From assembly GCA_948567375.1 (NCBI GenBank), contig OX419756.1, positions 41,890,552 to 41,954,551 on the forward strand: a stretch of DNA of 64,000 bases. The letters are read 5' to 3'. The notes under the pieces were generated by a model. It did not search any database and was not told where the DNA came from. It saw only the letters and a list, made by a program, of their open reading frames with translations. Below are positions 12,885 to 22,705 of this stretch, in pieces. Both the position numbers and the translations under genes were made by a program. Each line of letters begins with the position of its first letter. Position 1 is the stretch's first letter. Source of the stretch: Lunularia cruciata (Eukaryota > Streptophyta > Marchantiopsida > Lunulariales > Lunulariaceae).

Positions 12885-14986
12885 CAGAGAAGTGGACAAG
12901 AAGGTTTGTCCCATTGCTGTCCCATTGCCATTGGATGCTTTTGAGTTGCTATGCACGACTAGAGAGGAACCAAGATTGAGACAAGAAAGGGATATTGGTC
13001 ATTTGATTACTAAGGAGACCCTGGCTGAGCTTACAGTCGGAAGGAATGGTTTGCTCATGGAGGTTGAGCACCTTGCATTTAAGGAGATGATTGGCAAGTG
13101 TGGGAAAGTTTTTGCTTTCAAGGTCGAGGAGATTGGGTGTGTGAACCCATAGGAAGTCACACCAATGATAATTTTCATGGTTCTCATGTATCGTGGGATT
13201 TGAGACCAATACTGGTGCCAAAGACACTTCTGCTCCAGCTGACTGAGCTATTGAAGAAGAAAGTTCAGGCAAAGATTTTAGAGCTATCATAAGCGCCGTA
13301 CTCAAATCGCTGGTTCACAGTCAGGAAAAGAATGGGAAGTTGCAGTTCATACAAGATTTGCAACCACCAAATAAGGTAACAATCCGGAACTCTAGTGTTG
13401 GACCAGCTGTGGATGAATTTGCTGAGGAGTTTGCAGGGAGTGCAATTTACTCTATAGGAGATTTATATTTGAGATATGATCAGTTTCAACTTGTTGAAAG
13501 AAGCCATGACGTAACCTCCATGCGGACACTGTTAGGTCTGATGCGTATGTGCACTCTCCCGGTGGGAGCTACTAACTCTGTGGCACATATGCAAAGCGCT
13601 ATGAATCATATTCTGTACTCCTTTATCCTTGAGAAGACCCATCCATTCCTGGATGATAGACCTATCAAGGGTTGCACAGCAAGTGAGAAAGACAAAACCT
13701 TGGTGGATGGCGGTATTAGGAGGTTTGTCATGGATCACACTGGGGATGTAGAAGTGATACTAAAGAGGTTGATGGAAGCGGGAGTGACTCTTTTTGGAGA
13801 GAAGTCGGCATTTGGACTTGGAGAAATCCTTGTGGTGGGACATATGTGTGGTTTGTATGGGAGGAAACCAAATCCGGAGAAGGTGGACATTATCAGGAAG
13901 ATCAAAGATTGTTCCTCTGTTCAGGAGGTAAGACGGTTCTTAGGGGCATGTGTTTTCTACCATATCTGAATCCCTCATTTTGCTTATGTTGCAGAGCCGC
14001 TCTACCAACTTGAGGAAGAGGATCAGATTTGTCTGGAGGCAAGAACATTCAATTGCTATGGCAAAGTTGAAGAAAGTGCTATAGAACCCGCCAGTGCTCG
14101 ACCTGCATGACTACCACTATGGATGACCGATCATAGTTACAATTGACTTGAGTCCTTATGCTGTTGATTGGGCTGTGGGCCAAGAAGAAGAGAATAGCAG
14201 CAGATTTGCAGCAAGGTTTGGAGCAAGGATCTTCATGGAACGGCTGCGGAGGTATACTCAAATCAAATGGGATTTATGGGGTGCCAAGATAGCGCTAAGA
14301 CAGGATAGAAACAGCCTTATTGGTGCCTATGTCATCTTAGAAACATATTGCTTGCCAGTGCTTGGAATGGTTGCCAACTATGAGACTCTAGACATTGCAA
14401 TGTTGCGTTGGATAGCATTCATTTGAATGTTTAATCTAGAGCTAAGGTACATAGTTGGGATGGACAATCCAGTGGCTGATATGCTATCTAGAGCATGTTA
14501 TGAAGAAACTGAAAATGATTGTATGGTGGATGTGCATGAGTTGGATTTGAATTTACCCTTTAGAGAAGAGTTGTATAGGGATGATCTTCTGATTGTTGGA
14601 AAGTATCTTAGTTCTCTAGAGACAAACTCAAAATGGACCAGGGAAGAATTTGAGAAGATTAGAAGGAAGTCCGGCAAATTTCTATTGAAGGATGGGTATC
14701 TTTGGCAAAGGCCCAAGGACCACTCTGGAGTTCCATTGAGAGTGTTGGGAGATGAGGAGACAAAGCAAAGAGTGCTATAAAAGTCGCATGATGCAGAGGC
14801 CGCTGGACATTGTGGAGTTTTGGGTACGTACGAGCGCATCCGGGGTTTGTACTGGTGGCCAAGTATTTATATGGAGGTACGGCGGTATGTGGAGACCTGT
14901 GAAATTTGTCATATCTACTCCAAGGTAAGGCATAATGATGGTCTGAACCTACTTACCCATTGAACCTTCATTTTTAGTGGGTTTTT
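12885..14986 (+). pseudogene. Old Ty3-type pol, first half (RT, RNase H, integrase zinc finger)
   Basis: The + strand shows a protease-RT linker (GHLITKETLAELT near 12,990). The RT region runs 13,180-13,970, with WFTVRKKNGKLQFIQDLQPPN, SVGPAVDEFAEEFAG, PVGATNSVAHMQSAMN, and catalytic FLDDRPIKGC near 13,650-13,680. RNase H-like sequence (VILETYCLPVLGMVANYET, LRYIVGMDNPVADMLSRA) follows at 14,148-14,520. A HHCC integrase finger (HDAEAAGH ... CEICHIYSK) is at about 14,790-14,930. Stops and frameshifts occur between about 13,970 and 14,430. The coding sequence is cut at 14,991 by insertion of the younger element and resumes at 20,591. The RT flavour (FLDD-IPIKGC, TTAFNPEANGKSE) differs from the other Ty3 elements in the window. 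Confidence 0.85.
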
Positions 14987-14991
14987 GACTT
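14987..14991. other. Left target-site duplication (GACTT)
   Basis: The five bases immediately before the 5' LTR are identical to the five bases after the 3' LTR. This is the 5-bp duplication expected of a Ty3-type integrase. It lies inside the integrase sequence of the older element. Confidence 0.95.
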
Positions 14992-15144
14992 TGTAACAAT
15001 ATGGAGTTTAGCGACAAAGTCAGTCAGGCTCACGAAGTAGCACATACGACAAATTAGCCTAGAATATTCCGGAAGTATCTAGGAAGCTTCTTGGGAAGCT
15101 TCCTGGTTAGCTTAGCTTGCACCTCAAGTAAGTAGCTTCTAGAA

Positions 15145-15164
15145 GGAAGCTTCTAGAAGCTTCC
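15145..15164. promoter_or_regulatory. Perfect four-unit heat-shock-element-like palindrome in 5' LTR U3
   Basis: GGAAGCTTCTAGAAGCTTCC reads GAA-n2-TTC-n2-GAA-n2-TTC. This is the alternating pentamer arrangement bound by trimeric heat-shock factor. Further partial sites (TTCTAGAA, GAAGCTTC) surround it between about 15,085 and 15,290. The site is about 140 bp upstream of the LTR TATA box. The match to the consensus is seen directly; heat-inducible transcription is inferred. Confidence 0.7.
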
Positions 15165-15305
15165 AACTAGCTTAGCTTGCACGCCAAGTAGGCGACTTCT
15201 AGAAGGAAGCTTCTTGAGAAGCTTCCTAGTGAACTTGGCTTGCACTCTAAGAAAGCGGCTTGAGGAAGCTTCTTGAGAAGCTTCTCAAGGGCCTTGTATG
15301 CTACC

Positions 15306-15313
15306 TATAAATA
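15306..15313 (+). promoter_or_regulatory. LTR TATA box (TATAAATA)
   Basis: A canonical plant TATA motif within CTACCTATAAATACCAAAG, about 110 bp before the LTR end. It is conserved at 20,479-20,486 in the 3' LTR. Transcription of the element would start some 30 bp downstream. Confidence 0.8.
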
Positions 15314-15418
15314 CCAAAGCCAAAGCTCATGCTAGGCATTCGGAGTTTTCCCTCATTCAAGTGTCCCAATGTGAGTTTCCATTCTCCTATTTCTCTCCTT
15401 GATTTTGGTCTTTTACAT

Positions 15419-15430
15419 TGGTATCAGAGC
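15419..15430 (+). other. Primer binding site for initiator tRNA-Met
   Basis: TGGTATCAGAGC starts two bases after the 5' LTR end. It is complementary to the 3' end of plant initiator tRNA-Met, the usual primer for minus-strand synthesis in plant LTR retrotransposons. Confidence 0.95.
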
Positions 15431-15688
15431 AGGAATGGGATAGATGGAATTTATGGACCACCAAATCCACTTCCGCCAAACCATTGGGACTTTCATGTCC
15501 AGATATTACCAAAGCATCATTTCACACAATTCATCACCTCACGCTTTGGGCAGGATTTTCTACATATGATCACCGTGTCAAAGGAACCCTTGATACTTCC
15601 AGTTGTAACTTATGGAGAACGGTGGACGTGTTGTATCTATGTGTTAATCAACTAGATAAATTGAGGGTAGTGGAATAGATTAGTAGCG

Positions 15689-16588
15689 ATGGCGGAAATA
15701 CCGGATGTTATCCTTGCAATGCAACAACAAATTGAGCATCTTACTCAATTGTTGGATGAACGAGACCAGCAATGACGAGAACAGATAGACAAAGCGCCAG
15801 TTTGAGATGGAGAAGATTGCATTTGATTCCCCAAACCCAAGGTGTTTGAAGGCAAGAATCTTCTAGGCACAGTGGAGAATTTTTTGTTTGACTGTGAACG
15901 TTACTTTGAAGCCACCAATCTTCAAGACGAGCAGAAACAAATTCTCTTGGCTTCTAGCCAGTTGGATGGCGTGGCAAAACTTTGGTGGTGATTCCGAGTA
16001 GAAAGAGCTGAACGACAAATTTTTACACCAATTTTGACATGGGCAGAATTCAAGGATGCAATACTTGGTCGATTTCAGACTATAAATGCCACCCGAGCTG
16101 CACAAGATAAATTGGCGGAGTTGAGACAGATTGGCTCGGTGAGAAGCTACATCACACAATTTCAGAATATCATCATGCAAATTTTAGATATCCAAGAAGG
16201 TGAAGTTCTGGATCAATTTGTGCGAGGATTGAAGTCACAAACCAGATTGGAGGTGACCATGCAAGAGCTACAGAATGTAGAAGAAGCCATGCAATTGGCT
16301 GAGCGTTTTGATTCCTTAGTTGCGACAACTTGGTCTCGACCTCGACCTACACAAAACCTACCAGTACCGCGAGTGGAAGAACCGGTACCAATGGAGATTG
16401 ATGCTATCCAACAAAGACCACTTGGCGTAGCAGATAGAGAAAGATTATGACAAAATGGAGGTTGCTTTTATTGTCGCCAAGTTGGACATCGCATTGCTGA
16501 ATGTCCACTTAGGAATGGGCAACCTCAACAAGTTGCCCAGATGGAGTTTGTGGAACAGAATGATCAGGGAAACAAAGAATCCCAATAG
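15689..16588 (+). pseudogene. gag of the chromodomain Ty3 element
   Basis: The first ATG gives MAEIPDVILAMQQQIEHL. The capsid-like region (FEGKNLLGTVENFLFDCERY, then WAEFKDAILGRFQ) runs on to an MEIDAIQQR linker and a CCHC nucleocapsid knuckle CFYCRQVGHRIAEC at about 16,463-16,504. The frame ends at TAG 16,586-16,588. In-frame TGA codons lie at 15,773, 15,803, 15,824, 15,989 and 16,448, each where an arginine (CGA) would fit, so no full Gag can be made. The following protease is in the -1 frame, and a slippery heptamer lies just before the gag stop. Confidence 0.9.
16567..16573 (+). promoter_or_regulatory. Candidate -1 ribosomal frameshift site (G_GGA_AAC)
   Basis: In the gag frame the codons are CAG GGA AAC, so GGGAAAC has the X_XXY_YYZ layout. 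A one-base backward slip enters the pol frame, which is then open as QRIPIGDFKPPIGSL into protease. The gag stop follows 13 bases later. The related copies at about 58,620 and 63,710 have AGGAAAC at the same place, so the heptamer itself is not conserved although the frame relationship appears to be. Confidence 0.45.
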
Positions 16589-19500
16589 GAGATTTCAAGC
16601 CGCCTATTGGGAGCTTGATTAGTTCCAATGGGATTGAAGGCTTGACCTATGCAAGTTTGCTTCACTTGCAAGGTACGATATCTAATTGGGGTTGTAGGAT
16701 TTTGGTTGATTTTGGAAGTTCAAAGAATTGCATATCAATGCAAGTAGCAAAGGAATTGGGTATTCCTATCAAGCCAGTGATTGGAAGTAGTTTGATGATG
16801 GCGGATGGTAGAAAAGGTTCTGCATTCCGCACCTCGCATCCTGTTAACTTCAAGATCGGGAAGGAGTATTTGGAGTGTATGAGGTTTGTAGTGGAACCTC
16901 TACACTATGATATCATTCTGGGTCTACCTTGGCTTGAACGTCATAAGGTTCAATTCGATTGGACCCGACGTTAAATTCAAGTACAACACCAAGGTAGGAA
17001 TTTCCGATTAGGTTGTCTGGCACCTCTGAGTAAGACACCTAAGAATAGTCAGTCCCAAGATGGGAAATTTGTTGAGAAGGTAGCCATAGAGCAAATCTGG
17101 AAGGGAGATGAGTCCCAAGATGGGAAGTTTACCAAGAAAGCAACCATGGAGCAAGCTTGGAAGAGAGATGAGTCCCTAGAAGGGAAGTTTGTTAATGAAG
17201 CAGCCATAGAGCAAGCTCTAGAGGAAGATAAGTCTGTATTTGTGGTGTGGATCAAGCCGATTGCACAAGAACAATCTGAGGAGGGCCAGGTGCCGCATCA
17301 AGCAACGGTTGATCGAATAGTTCAAGAGTTTGCAGATGTGTTTCCGGATGATCTGCCAAAGGGATTACCCTCTGATCAAGGAATGCCCTTCAAGATTGAG
17401 TTATTGCTAGGGAGTACTCCAGTGAGTTGACCAATCTATCGGCTCTCACCAAAGGAGTTGGAGGAGTTGTGAACAACACTTTCAGAGTTGTTGGAGAAGG
17501 ATTTCATACAACATAGTACCTCTCCGTGGGGAGCACCGGTACTATTTGCTCCAAAGAAGGATGGAGGACTTTGTTTCTGTATTGATTACCGTGGGCTCAA
17601 TAAGCAAACCGTGAAGAATGCATATCCCTTGCCTCGGATTGATGACCTGCTTGATCAATTTAGTGGAGCACGATACTTTTCCAAGCTAGATCTTTGCAGC
17701 GGCTATTGGCAAATTCCTATTGAAGGAGAGGACGTGCAAAAGACTGCCTTTTGCACAAGGTATGGACATTTTGAGTGGAGAGTTCTACCTTTCGAACTCA
17801 CTAATGCTCCAGCAGTCTTCATAGATCAAATGCATCAGGTGTTGGAGGGACTATTGGATCAGTCCGTAGTAGTGTTCTTAGATGATATCTTAATCTATAG
17901 TAGGACAGAGGCAGAACACAGGAATCATGTGCAAGAAGTCCTAAGACGACTACGATAGTGGAAATTTTATTGTAAGAGGTCAAAGTGTGCTTTTTGGCAG
18001 AAGGAGGTTACCTTCTTGGGTCATAAGATCTCATCAGAGGAGATCAAGATGGAAGAAGAGAAGATCAAGGCCATTACTGATTGGCCTACCCCAAAGGATG
18101 CTACCGAAGTATGAGCATTCAATGGATTGGCCAGTTTTTACCGACGGTTCATCCACTATTATGCTCACATGGCTGCACCATTGACTGACCTCTTGGGAAA
18201 GAACTCAAGCTTCCAATGGACCACCAAGCATGACAAAGCATTCCAGAAGTTAAAGCATATGGTGTCTTCAAGACCCATTCTTCAACTATATGATCCTCAA
18301 CTACCTTGTGTGGTTGATTTTGATGCTTCTAACTTTGCAATTGGAGCTGTGTTGCAACAAGAATTTCCAAATGGACTACATCCTATTGCCTTTGTGTCTC
18401 ACCGACTAAATACAATTGAAAGAAATTACTCTGCTCAAGATTGAGAACAACTTGCAATGGTATATGCCACCAAGGTATGGAGGCATTATCTCTTGGGGAA
18501 ACAAGTGATCATGCGAAATGATCACAAGCCATTGTTACAGACCTTACACCTAGAGCACATGAAGAGTCGACATCATCGATGGGAAGAGCAACTCCAATTA
18601 TTCGACATCAAACTTGAGTACAAACCAGGTCGGTTCCATGTCATCCTTGATGCTCTATCACGACGACCTGATTTAAAGTCTCTTCCTCTCATCGTGGCAG
18701 CAATTACGATGGTGTCAATTGATCCCAAGATTCATAACAAGTTTTGGTTAACTCTACAGCAAGATCCCTTCTTCCAAATGGTACATGGTCGGCTAACAAC
18801 AAGTGACAAGGAGTACAACACCTTCTCCTTCAAGGAAGGCCTTCTATTCCATGCGGACCGGATCTATATTCTAGCCAAAGGTGATCTTTGACTTGTGTGC
18901 CTTCAAGAAGCCCATGATTTACCCATCGCTGGTCACATGGGTGTGGACAAGACCTTGGGTACCCTCCAACGTTAATGGTGGTGGCCCAACATGACACGAG
19001 ATGTTCGAGAATTTGTCCGATCGTGTGAGAGCTGCCAACATAACAAGGGCAGCAACCAAAAGCCGGGTGGACTCCTTCAACCGCTTGCCATTGCATCAGC
19101 TCGTTGGGAGCATGTGAGCTTGGATCTCATCACATCCTTGCCAAAGACAAAACAAGGACACACCACCATCGTGGTGTTTGTGGATAAGCTTAGTAAGAAA
19201 ATCTACTTCGACAATTTCTTCAAGCATCATGGAATGCCACGCGTACTCATCTCCGACCGTGATCCTCACTTTACCGGGAAGTTTTGGCAAGCACTCTTTC
19301 AGATACTTGGCACCAAGCTTGCTTTGTCCACGGCCTATCATCCTCAAACTGATGGACAAACCGAATGTGCAAATTGTACATTGGAGGATATGTTGCGTGC
19401 CTTTGTCAATGTCCACCATACCAATTGGAATGAATGCCTTGCCGCTGCCGAATTTTCCTATAACAATTCCAAACAAGCAAGCACCGGATTCTCTCCTTAT

Positions 19501-19948
19501 TTTCTCAATTTTGGCCAAGATCTGCTTGTTCTAGATTTTCTTCTTGCTCCCCCTCCATCTCAGGTTCCTCATACTTCCACATTCTTGACCATTATATCCC
19601 AATCTCTCCAACAAGCCAAGTCTCATCTCCTTGTTGCTCAGAATTGCCAAAAACAATATGTGGACCACCATTTGTCAAGATCTCACCTTTGAAGTCGGTG
19701 ATAAAGTCATGCTATCCTCTAGTAACCTCCCTCTCCCACTTGATACCCAAGTTCGTAAACTTGCTCCTAATTAGATAGGACCCTTTGAGATCACTCAAAT
19801 TGTCTTTCCTGTTGCTTATCGTCTTGCCTTGCCTTGTCACATGCGTATCCATCCTGTCTTTCATGTTTCCAAGTTGAAACCCTTTGTTCCTAACCCCTCT
19901 TCCTTTTCCTCTTGAGTCCAATCTCCCCCTCTTCCTATCCCTATCAAT

Positions 19949-20125
19949 GATCATGAGGAGTACGAAGTTGATTGTATCCTTGCGCGTCGCCATATTCAAC
20001 GAGGCCGTCGCCAACATACGGAGTACAAGGTCCTTTGGAAAGGGTATCCCCTTCATGATGCCACCTGGGAACCTCTTTCTCACCTCCACAATGCACAGAT
20101 GGCCATCCAAGAATTTGAAGCTTCA
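19949..20125 (+). pseudogene. Integrase C-terminal chromodomain segment
   Basis: It reads DHEEYEVDCILARRHIQRG, then EYKVLWKGYPLHDATWEPL, then AQMAIQEFE. The aromatic positions Y-W-W of a chromodomain are present. In chromoviruses this module tethers integrase to modified histone tails and steers insertion into heterochromatin. It lies one frame away from the upstream integrase because of the frameshift near 19,665. Confidence 0.88.
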
Positions 20126-20150
20126 CTAGCGACGAGGACGTCACCAACTA

Positions 20151-20164
20151 GCGGCGGAGGAATA
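20151..20164 (+). other. Polypurine tract
   Basis: GCGGCGGAGGAATA abuts the 3' LTR start. The same position in the - strand copy (about 55,037-55,050) reads GGTGGAGGAATA, which supports its role as the plus-strand primer. Confidence 0.75.
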
Positions 20165-20590
20165 TGTAACAATATGGAGTTTAGCAACGAAGTCAGTCAG
20201 GCTCACGAAGTAGCACATAAGACAAATTAGCCTAGAATATTCCGGAAGTATCTAGGAAGCTTCTTGGGAAGCTTCCTGGTTAGCTTAGCTTGCACCTTAA
20301 GTAAGTAGCTTCTAGAAGGAAGCTTCTAGAAGCTTCCAACTAGCTTAGCTTGCACGCCAAGTAGGCGACTTCTAGAAGGAAGCTTCATGAGAAGCTTCCT
20401 AGTGAACTTGGCTTGCACTCTAAGAAAGCGGCTTGAGGAAGCTTCTTGAGAAGCTTCTCAAGGGCCTTGTATGCTACCTATAAATACCAAAGCCAAAGCT
20501 CATGCTAGGCATTCGGAGTTTTCCCTCATTCAAGTGTCCCAATGTGAGTTTCCATTCTCTTATTTCTCTCCTCGGTTTTGGTCTTTTACA
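20165..20590 (+). repeat. 3' LTR of the chromodomain Ty3 element
   Basis: It is 426 bp, TGTAAC ... TTTTACA, and collinear with the 5' LTR without indels. By eye eight substitutions separate them, six of them transitions. Its heat-shock-like palindrome (20,318-20,337) and TATA box (20,479-20,486) are intact and could drive transcription into the flanking old pol. Confidence 0.97.
20318..20337. promoter_or_regulatory. Perfect four-unit heat-shock-element-like palindrome in 3' LTR U3
   Basis: Identical to the site at 15,145-15,164 and at the same offset (153 bp) from the LTR start. Its retention in both LTRs shows it was present when the element inserted. Confidence 0.7.
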
Positions 20591-20595
20591 GACTT
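20591..20595. other. Right target-site duplication (GACTT)
   Basis: Matches 14,987-14,991 exactly and starts immediately after the 3' LTR. Removing the element plus one copy rejoins the old integrase in frame as a WVFDLVHMPLG-type segment. Confidence 0.95.
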
Positions 20596-21530
20596 GGTTC
20601 ATATGCCTTTAGGAGTCTGGGGAGCTAAATATCTAGTATTGGCCAGGGAGGATCTGTCTAACTTTGTGGAAAGGAAGGGCATTGTCATGTGCACATACCC
20701 AACAGGTGTGTTGGTTCATCTGACATGATATTATTGCCAAGCACAGGTGCTTCTACCGGATGAGGGCAGATCAAAGGGAGTTGGACGCAAAGGAAGCAGC
20801 TAAGTTCTTTGCTAAATTCAACATCAAACTAAACTTGACGACTGCATTCAATCCAGAGGCAAATGGTAAGAGTGAACAAGGTCATCCACCGATAGTGAAT
20901 GCACTAGTGAAGGCCTGCCTAGGTGAGACATACAAATGGCCTGATTTGTTGCCCTTGGCGCTCTTGGCGGATAGGTTAACATGCAGCTCGGTAACTAGAA
21001 TGTTGCCTGCTGAACTAGTATCAGGGCACGTACCTATTATGCTTGTAGAAAAGGACATTGTTAGTTGGAGAATTGTTCAATGGGAGGATAACATGCCTAC
21101 AGAGGAATTGATTTTGCATAGGATTGAGCATTTTGACCCGACACCGCAAAAAATACAAGTGGCACACGAGAAGGTGAAGGAAGTGCGGATGAGGAACAAA
21201 ATATATTTTGACAAGAGTCACCAGCAGTGGCCAGTGCCTATCATTGAAGGGGGCGAGGTGCTGGTTTCAGATAACAACCTGGATGTATAGCATTTGGCGC
21301 TCAAGAAATTTGCATGCCGTTGGCATGGACCATTTGTTGTCACCAAAGTTCACAAAAATGTCACCTACATTATGCGAGAGCTAGATAGTGTTGAGCATCA
21401 TCTGCCTTATGCGGAAAAAAGGGTTAAACTTTTCAAATGGTGAGCAGGAACTAGAGAAGGAGACGACCATGATAGCAGCTTGGAGGATGAACCAGAAGAA
21501 GTAATTGGAGAAGGTTGAAAATGAGCACCT
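20591..21530 (+). pseudogene. Old Ty3-type pol, second half (integrase core and C-terminus)
   Basis: Continues the integrase interrupted at 14,991. DLVHMPLGVWGAKYLVLARED carries the first acidic residue. A frame change follows near 20,730. Then RMRADQRELDAKEAAKFF and TTAFNPEANGKSEQGH supply the second acidic residue and the glutamate, and SSVTRMLPAELVSGHVPIM, EGGEVLVSDNNLDV and HHLPYAEKRVKLFKW complete the C-terminus. The longest intact frame is 20,760-21,290. It has no chromodomain. The sequence after about 21,530 is non-coding and probably starts the 3' LTR of this element. Confidence 0.85.
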
Positions 21531-21564
21531 AGGACCTTGTTGGTGCAGACCGGTGGCTGCACTA

Positions 21565-22257
21565 TAACACCCATTTGTGCATGTGTGTGGTATTATGATA
21601 TTTAGCTTGGTATTACAAGTACTTGAGAGATATTATTTATATAGAGATAAAGGATTATTCTACATTAGTCATGATTAGCTAAAATAGATGAGACCTTACT
21701 TTAGAGGAAGTGGAAAAGATGAGCACCACTATTTTGGATTCTAGTGTGTTGACTTGGTATTATTCCTAGGTATTTGGCTTTGAGGAAAGAGTTGAGAACT
21801 CTTGGGTCTACAAGCCTTTTTGTTTTGGATTCTTCTATAGTCCAAGGAAACCCATGTGAAGAAATCCTTGACTTAGTGGTTGGGTCAAGATAAGATCATA
21901 TGTTGGTGGAATATGCCCATGTGAATAGATATTCCTTTCTACTTTTTGACTTTACTTGACTTTTAGTCTAGTGACTTGAGTTACTGCGGTAATTAGTAAC
22001 TTTGGTGCATAACTATTTCACAAGTATATAAACAAGGAGTGAGGAGTTACTCAGCATCCTTTCATTTGCAACTATTTCTCTCTCATTGAGTTCTCTACTA
22101 AGCAATGTCTTGAGTCTTGGAGTGTTAGCCTTGGAGGAGTATGATGGAGTTGGGGTTCCTTGCCTTCTTAGTACATGGTGTGCTACCATAAAAGCCATCA
22201 GATGTTCATCCTGAGTGAGAGACACGCCAACTCATAGCACAAGATTGGTGGGGGTGA
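21565..22257 (+). repeat. Candidate start of the old Ty3 element's 3' LTR, with TATA box
   Basis: Non-coding sequence directly after the old pol. It contains a good TATA motif (TATATAAAC, 22,025-22,033) followed by a plausible transcribed leader. This is the expected position of U3. I found no matching 5' copy of this part: homology between the two purine-rich blocks begins only at about 22,258. The assignment is therefore positional. Confidence 0.35.
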
Positions 22258-22705
22258 ATGTCATCAAGAAAATAACCCACTTGTACCCTTGAGGTTTGGT
22301 GTGAAATTATTTTCTCTTCTTCTGGTTGTAAGGAAGTCAGACTTTATATCGATATGTCTTAGGAGTTGCTTTGTGCTACCTTACCGCTGGAGATCTTTGC
22401 CATATTATTGTGAAGCTGGAAAAGGTTGTGGTGATATTAGCTCAAGGATTCTCTTAATGTGGTTTGAGCCAAGAAATAATGTTGGGTTACACAAGCTCAA
22501 GTTTTGTTTATGTTTTATGTTATTGGAGTGAAGAGTAATTTTCCTTCTTGGAGGAGCAAAAATGAGTTTAGTTTGACAGTTGGGAGTTTTCCGGAGGGAG
22601 CAAGAAAAATCATGAGAGGAGGGGCTTCAGCCTTGAGGAGTGACAGTTTTTGGGCAGAAGGGGGCATTGAGGGTTTTGGAGAGAGGAGAAGAGGAGGATT
22701 TGAAG

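Larger units (their letters stand above)
14992..15417 (+). repeat. 5' LTR of the chromodomain Ty3 element
   Basis: It starts TGTAACAATATGG and ends GGTCTTTTACA. U3 contains repeated GCTTAGCTTGCAC-CAAGTA blocks, each followed by TTCTAGAA/GAAGCTTC palindromes. A TATA box lies at 15,306. R/U5 would lie between there and 15,417. The partner LTR is at 20,165-20,590, has the same length, and differs at about 8 sites, mostly transitions. Confidence 0.97.
16573..20164 (+). pseudogene. pol of the chromodomain Ty3 element (PR-RT-RNase H-IN-chromodomain)
   Basis: Domains run in the expected Ty3 order. Protease lies at about 16,615-16,960, with the active-site triad written D-F-G (16,708-16,716) instead of D-S/T-G. 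RT lies at 17,488-18,110, with [21 protein letters not shown] and catalytic [10 protein letters not shown] at 17,875. RNase H lies at about 18,280-18,680 (VDFDASNFAIGAVLQQE). A HHCC finger lies at 18,907-19,047. The integrase core lies at 19,100-19,560, with VVFVDKLSK, SDRDPHFTG and HPQTDGQTE. Stops occur at 17,428, 17,470, 17,956, 18,112, 18,442, 18,889 and 18,973. Integrase lacks about 17 residues between SK and IYFDN compared with the - strand copies. A one-base change near 19,665 moves the chromodomain into another frame. It is non-functional as it stands. Confidence 0.93.
14992..20590 (+). mobile_element. Complete chromodomain Ty3/gypsy retrotransposon with inactivated ORFs
   Basis: This is a structurally complete element of 5,599 bp. 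It has two 426-bp LTRs, a primer site complementary to initiator tRNA-Met, gag with a CCHC knuckle, then protease, RT, RNase H, integrase and a C-terminal chromodomain, a polypurine tract and a 5-bp target duplication. By eye the LTRs differ at about 8 of 426 positions, so insertion is fairly recent compared with its surroundings. Even so, gag and pol carry more than ten nonsense codons, a frameshift near 19,665, and a deletion of about 17 residues in integrase. The chromodomain places it in the chromovirus group. Related - strand copies lie at 54,570-64,000. Confidence 0.97.

Noticed and set aside
15329-15678. Two overlapping small open frames spanning the LTR end and primer site
   Set aside because: They run through the LTR R/U5, primer site and leader, are out of frame with gag, and have no motif.
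19096-19518. 140-codon - strand frame opposite integrase
   Set aside because: Antisense shadow of the conserved integrase core. The same shadow recurs opposite copies B (55,546-56,133) and C (60,318-60,617).
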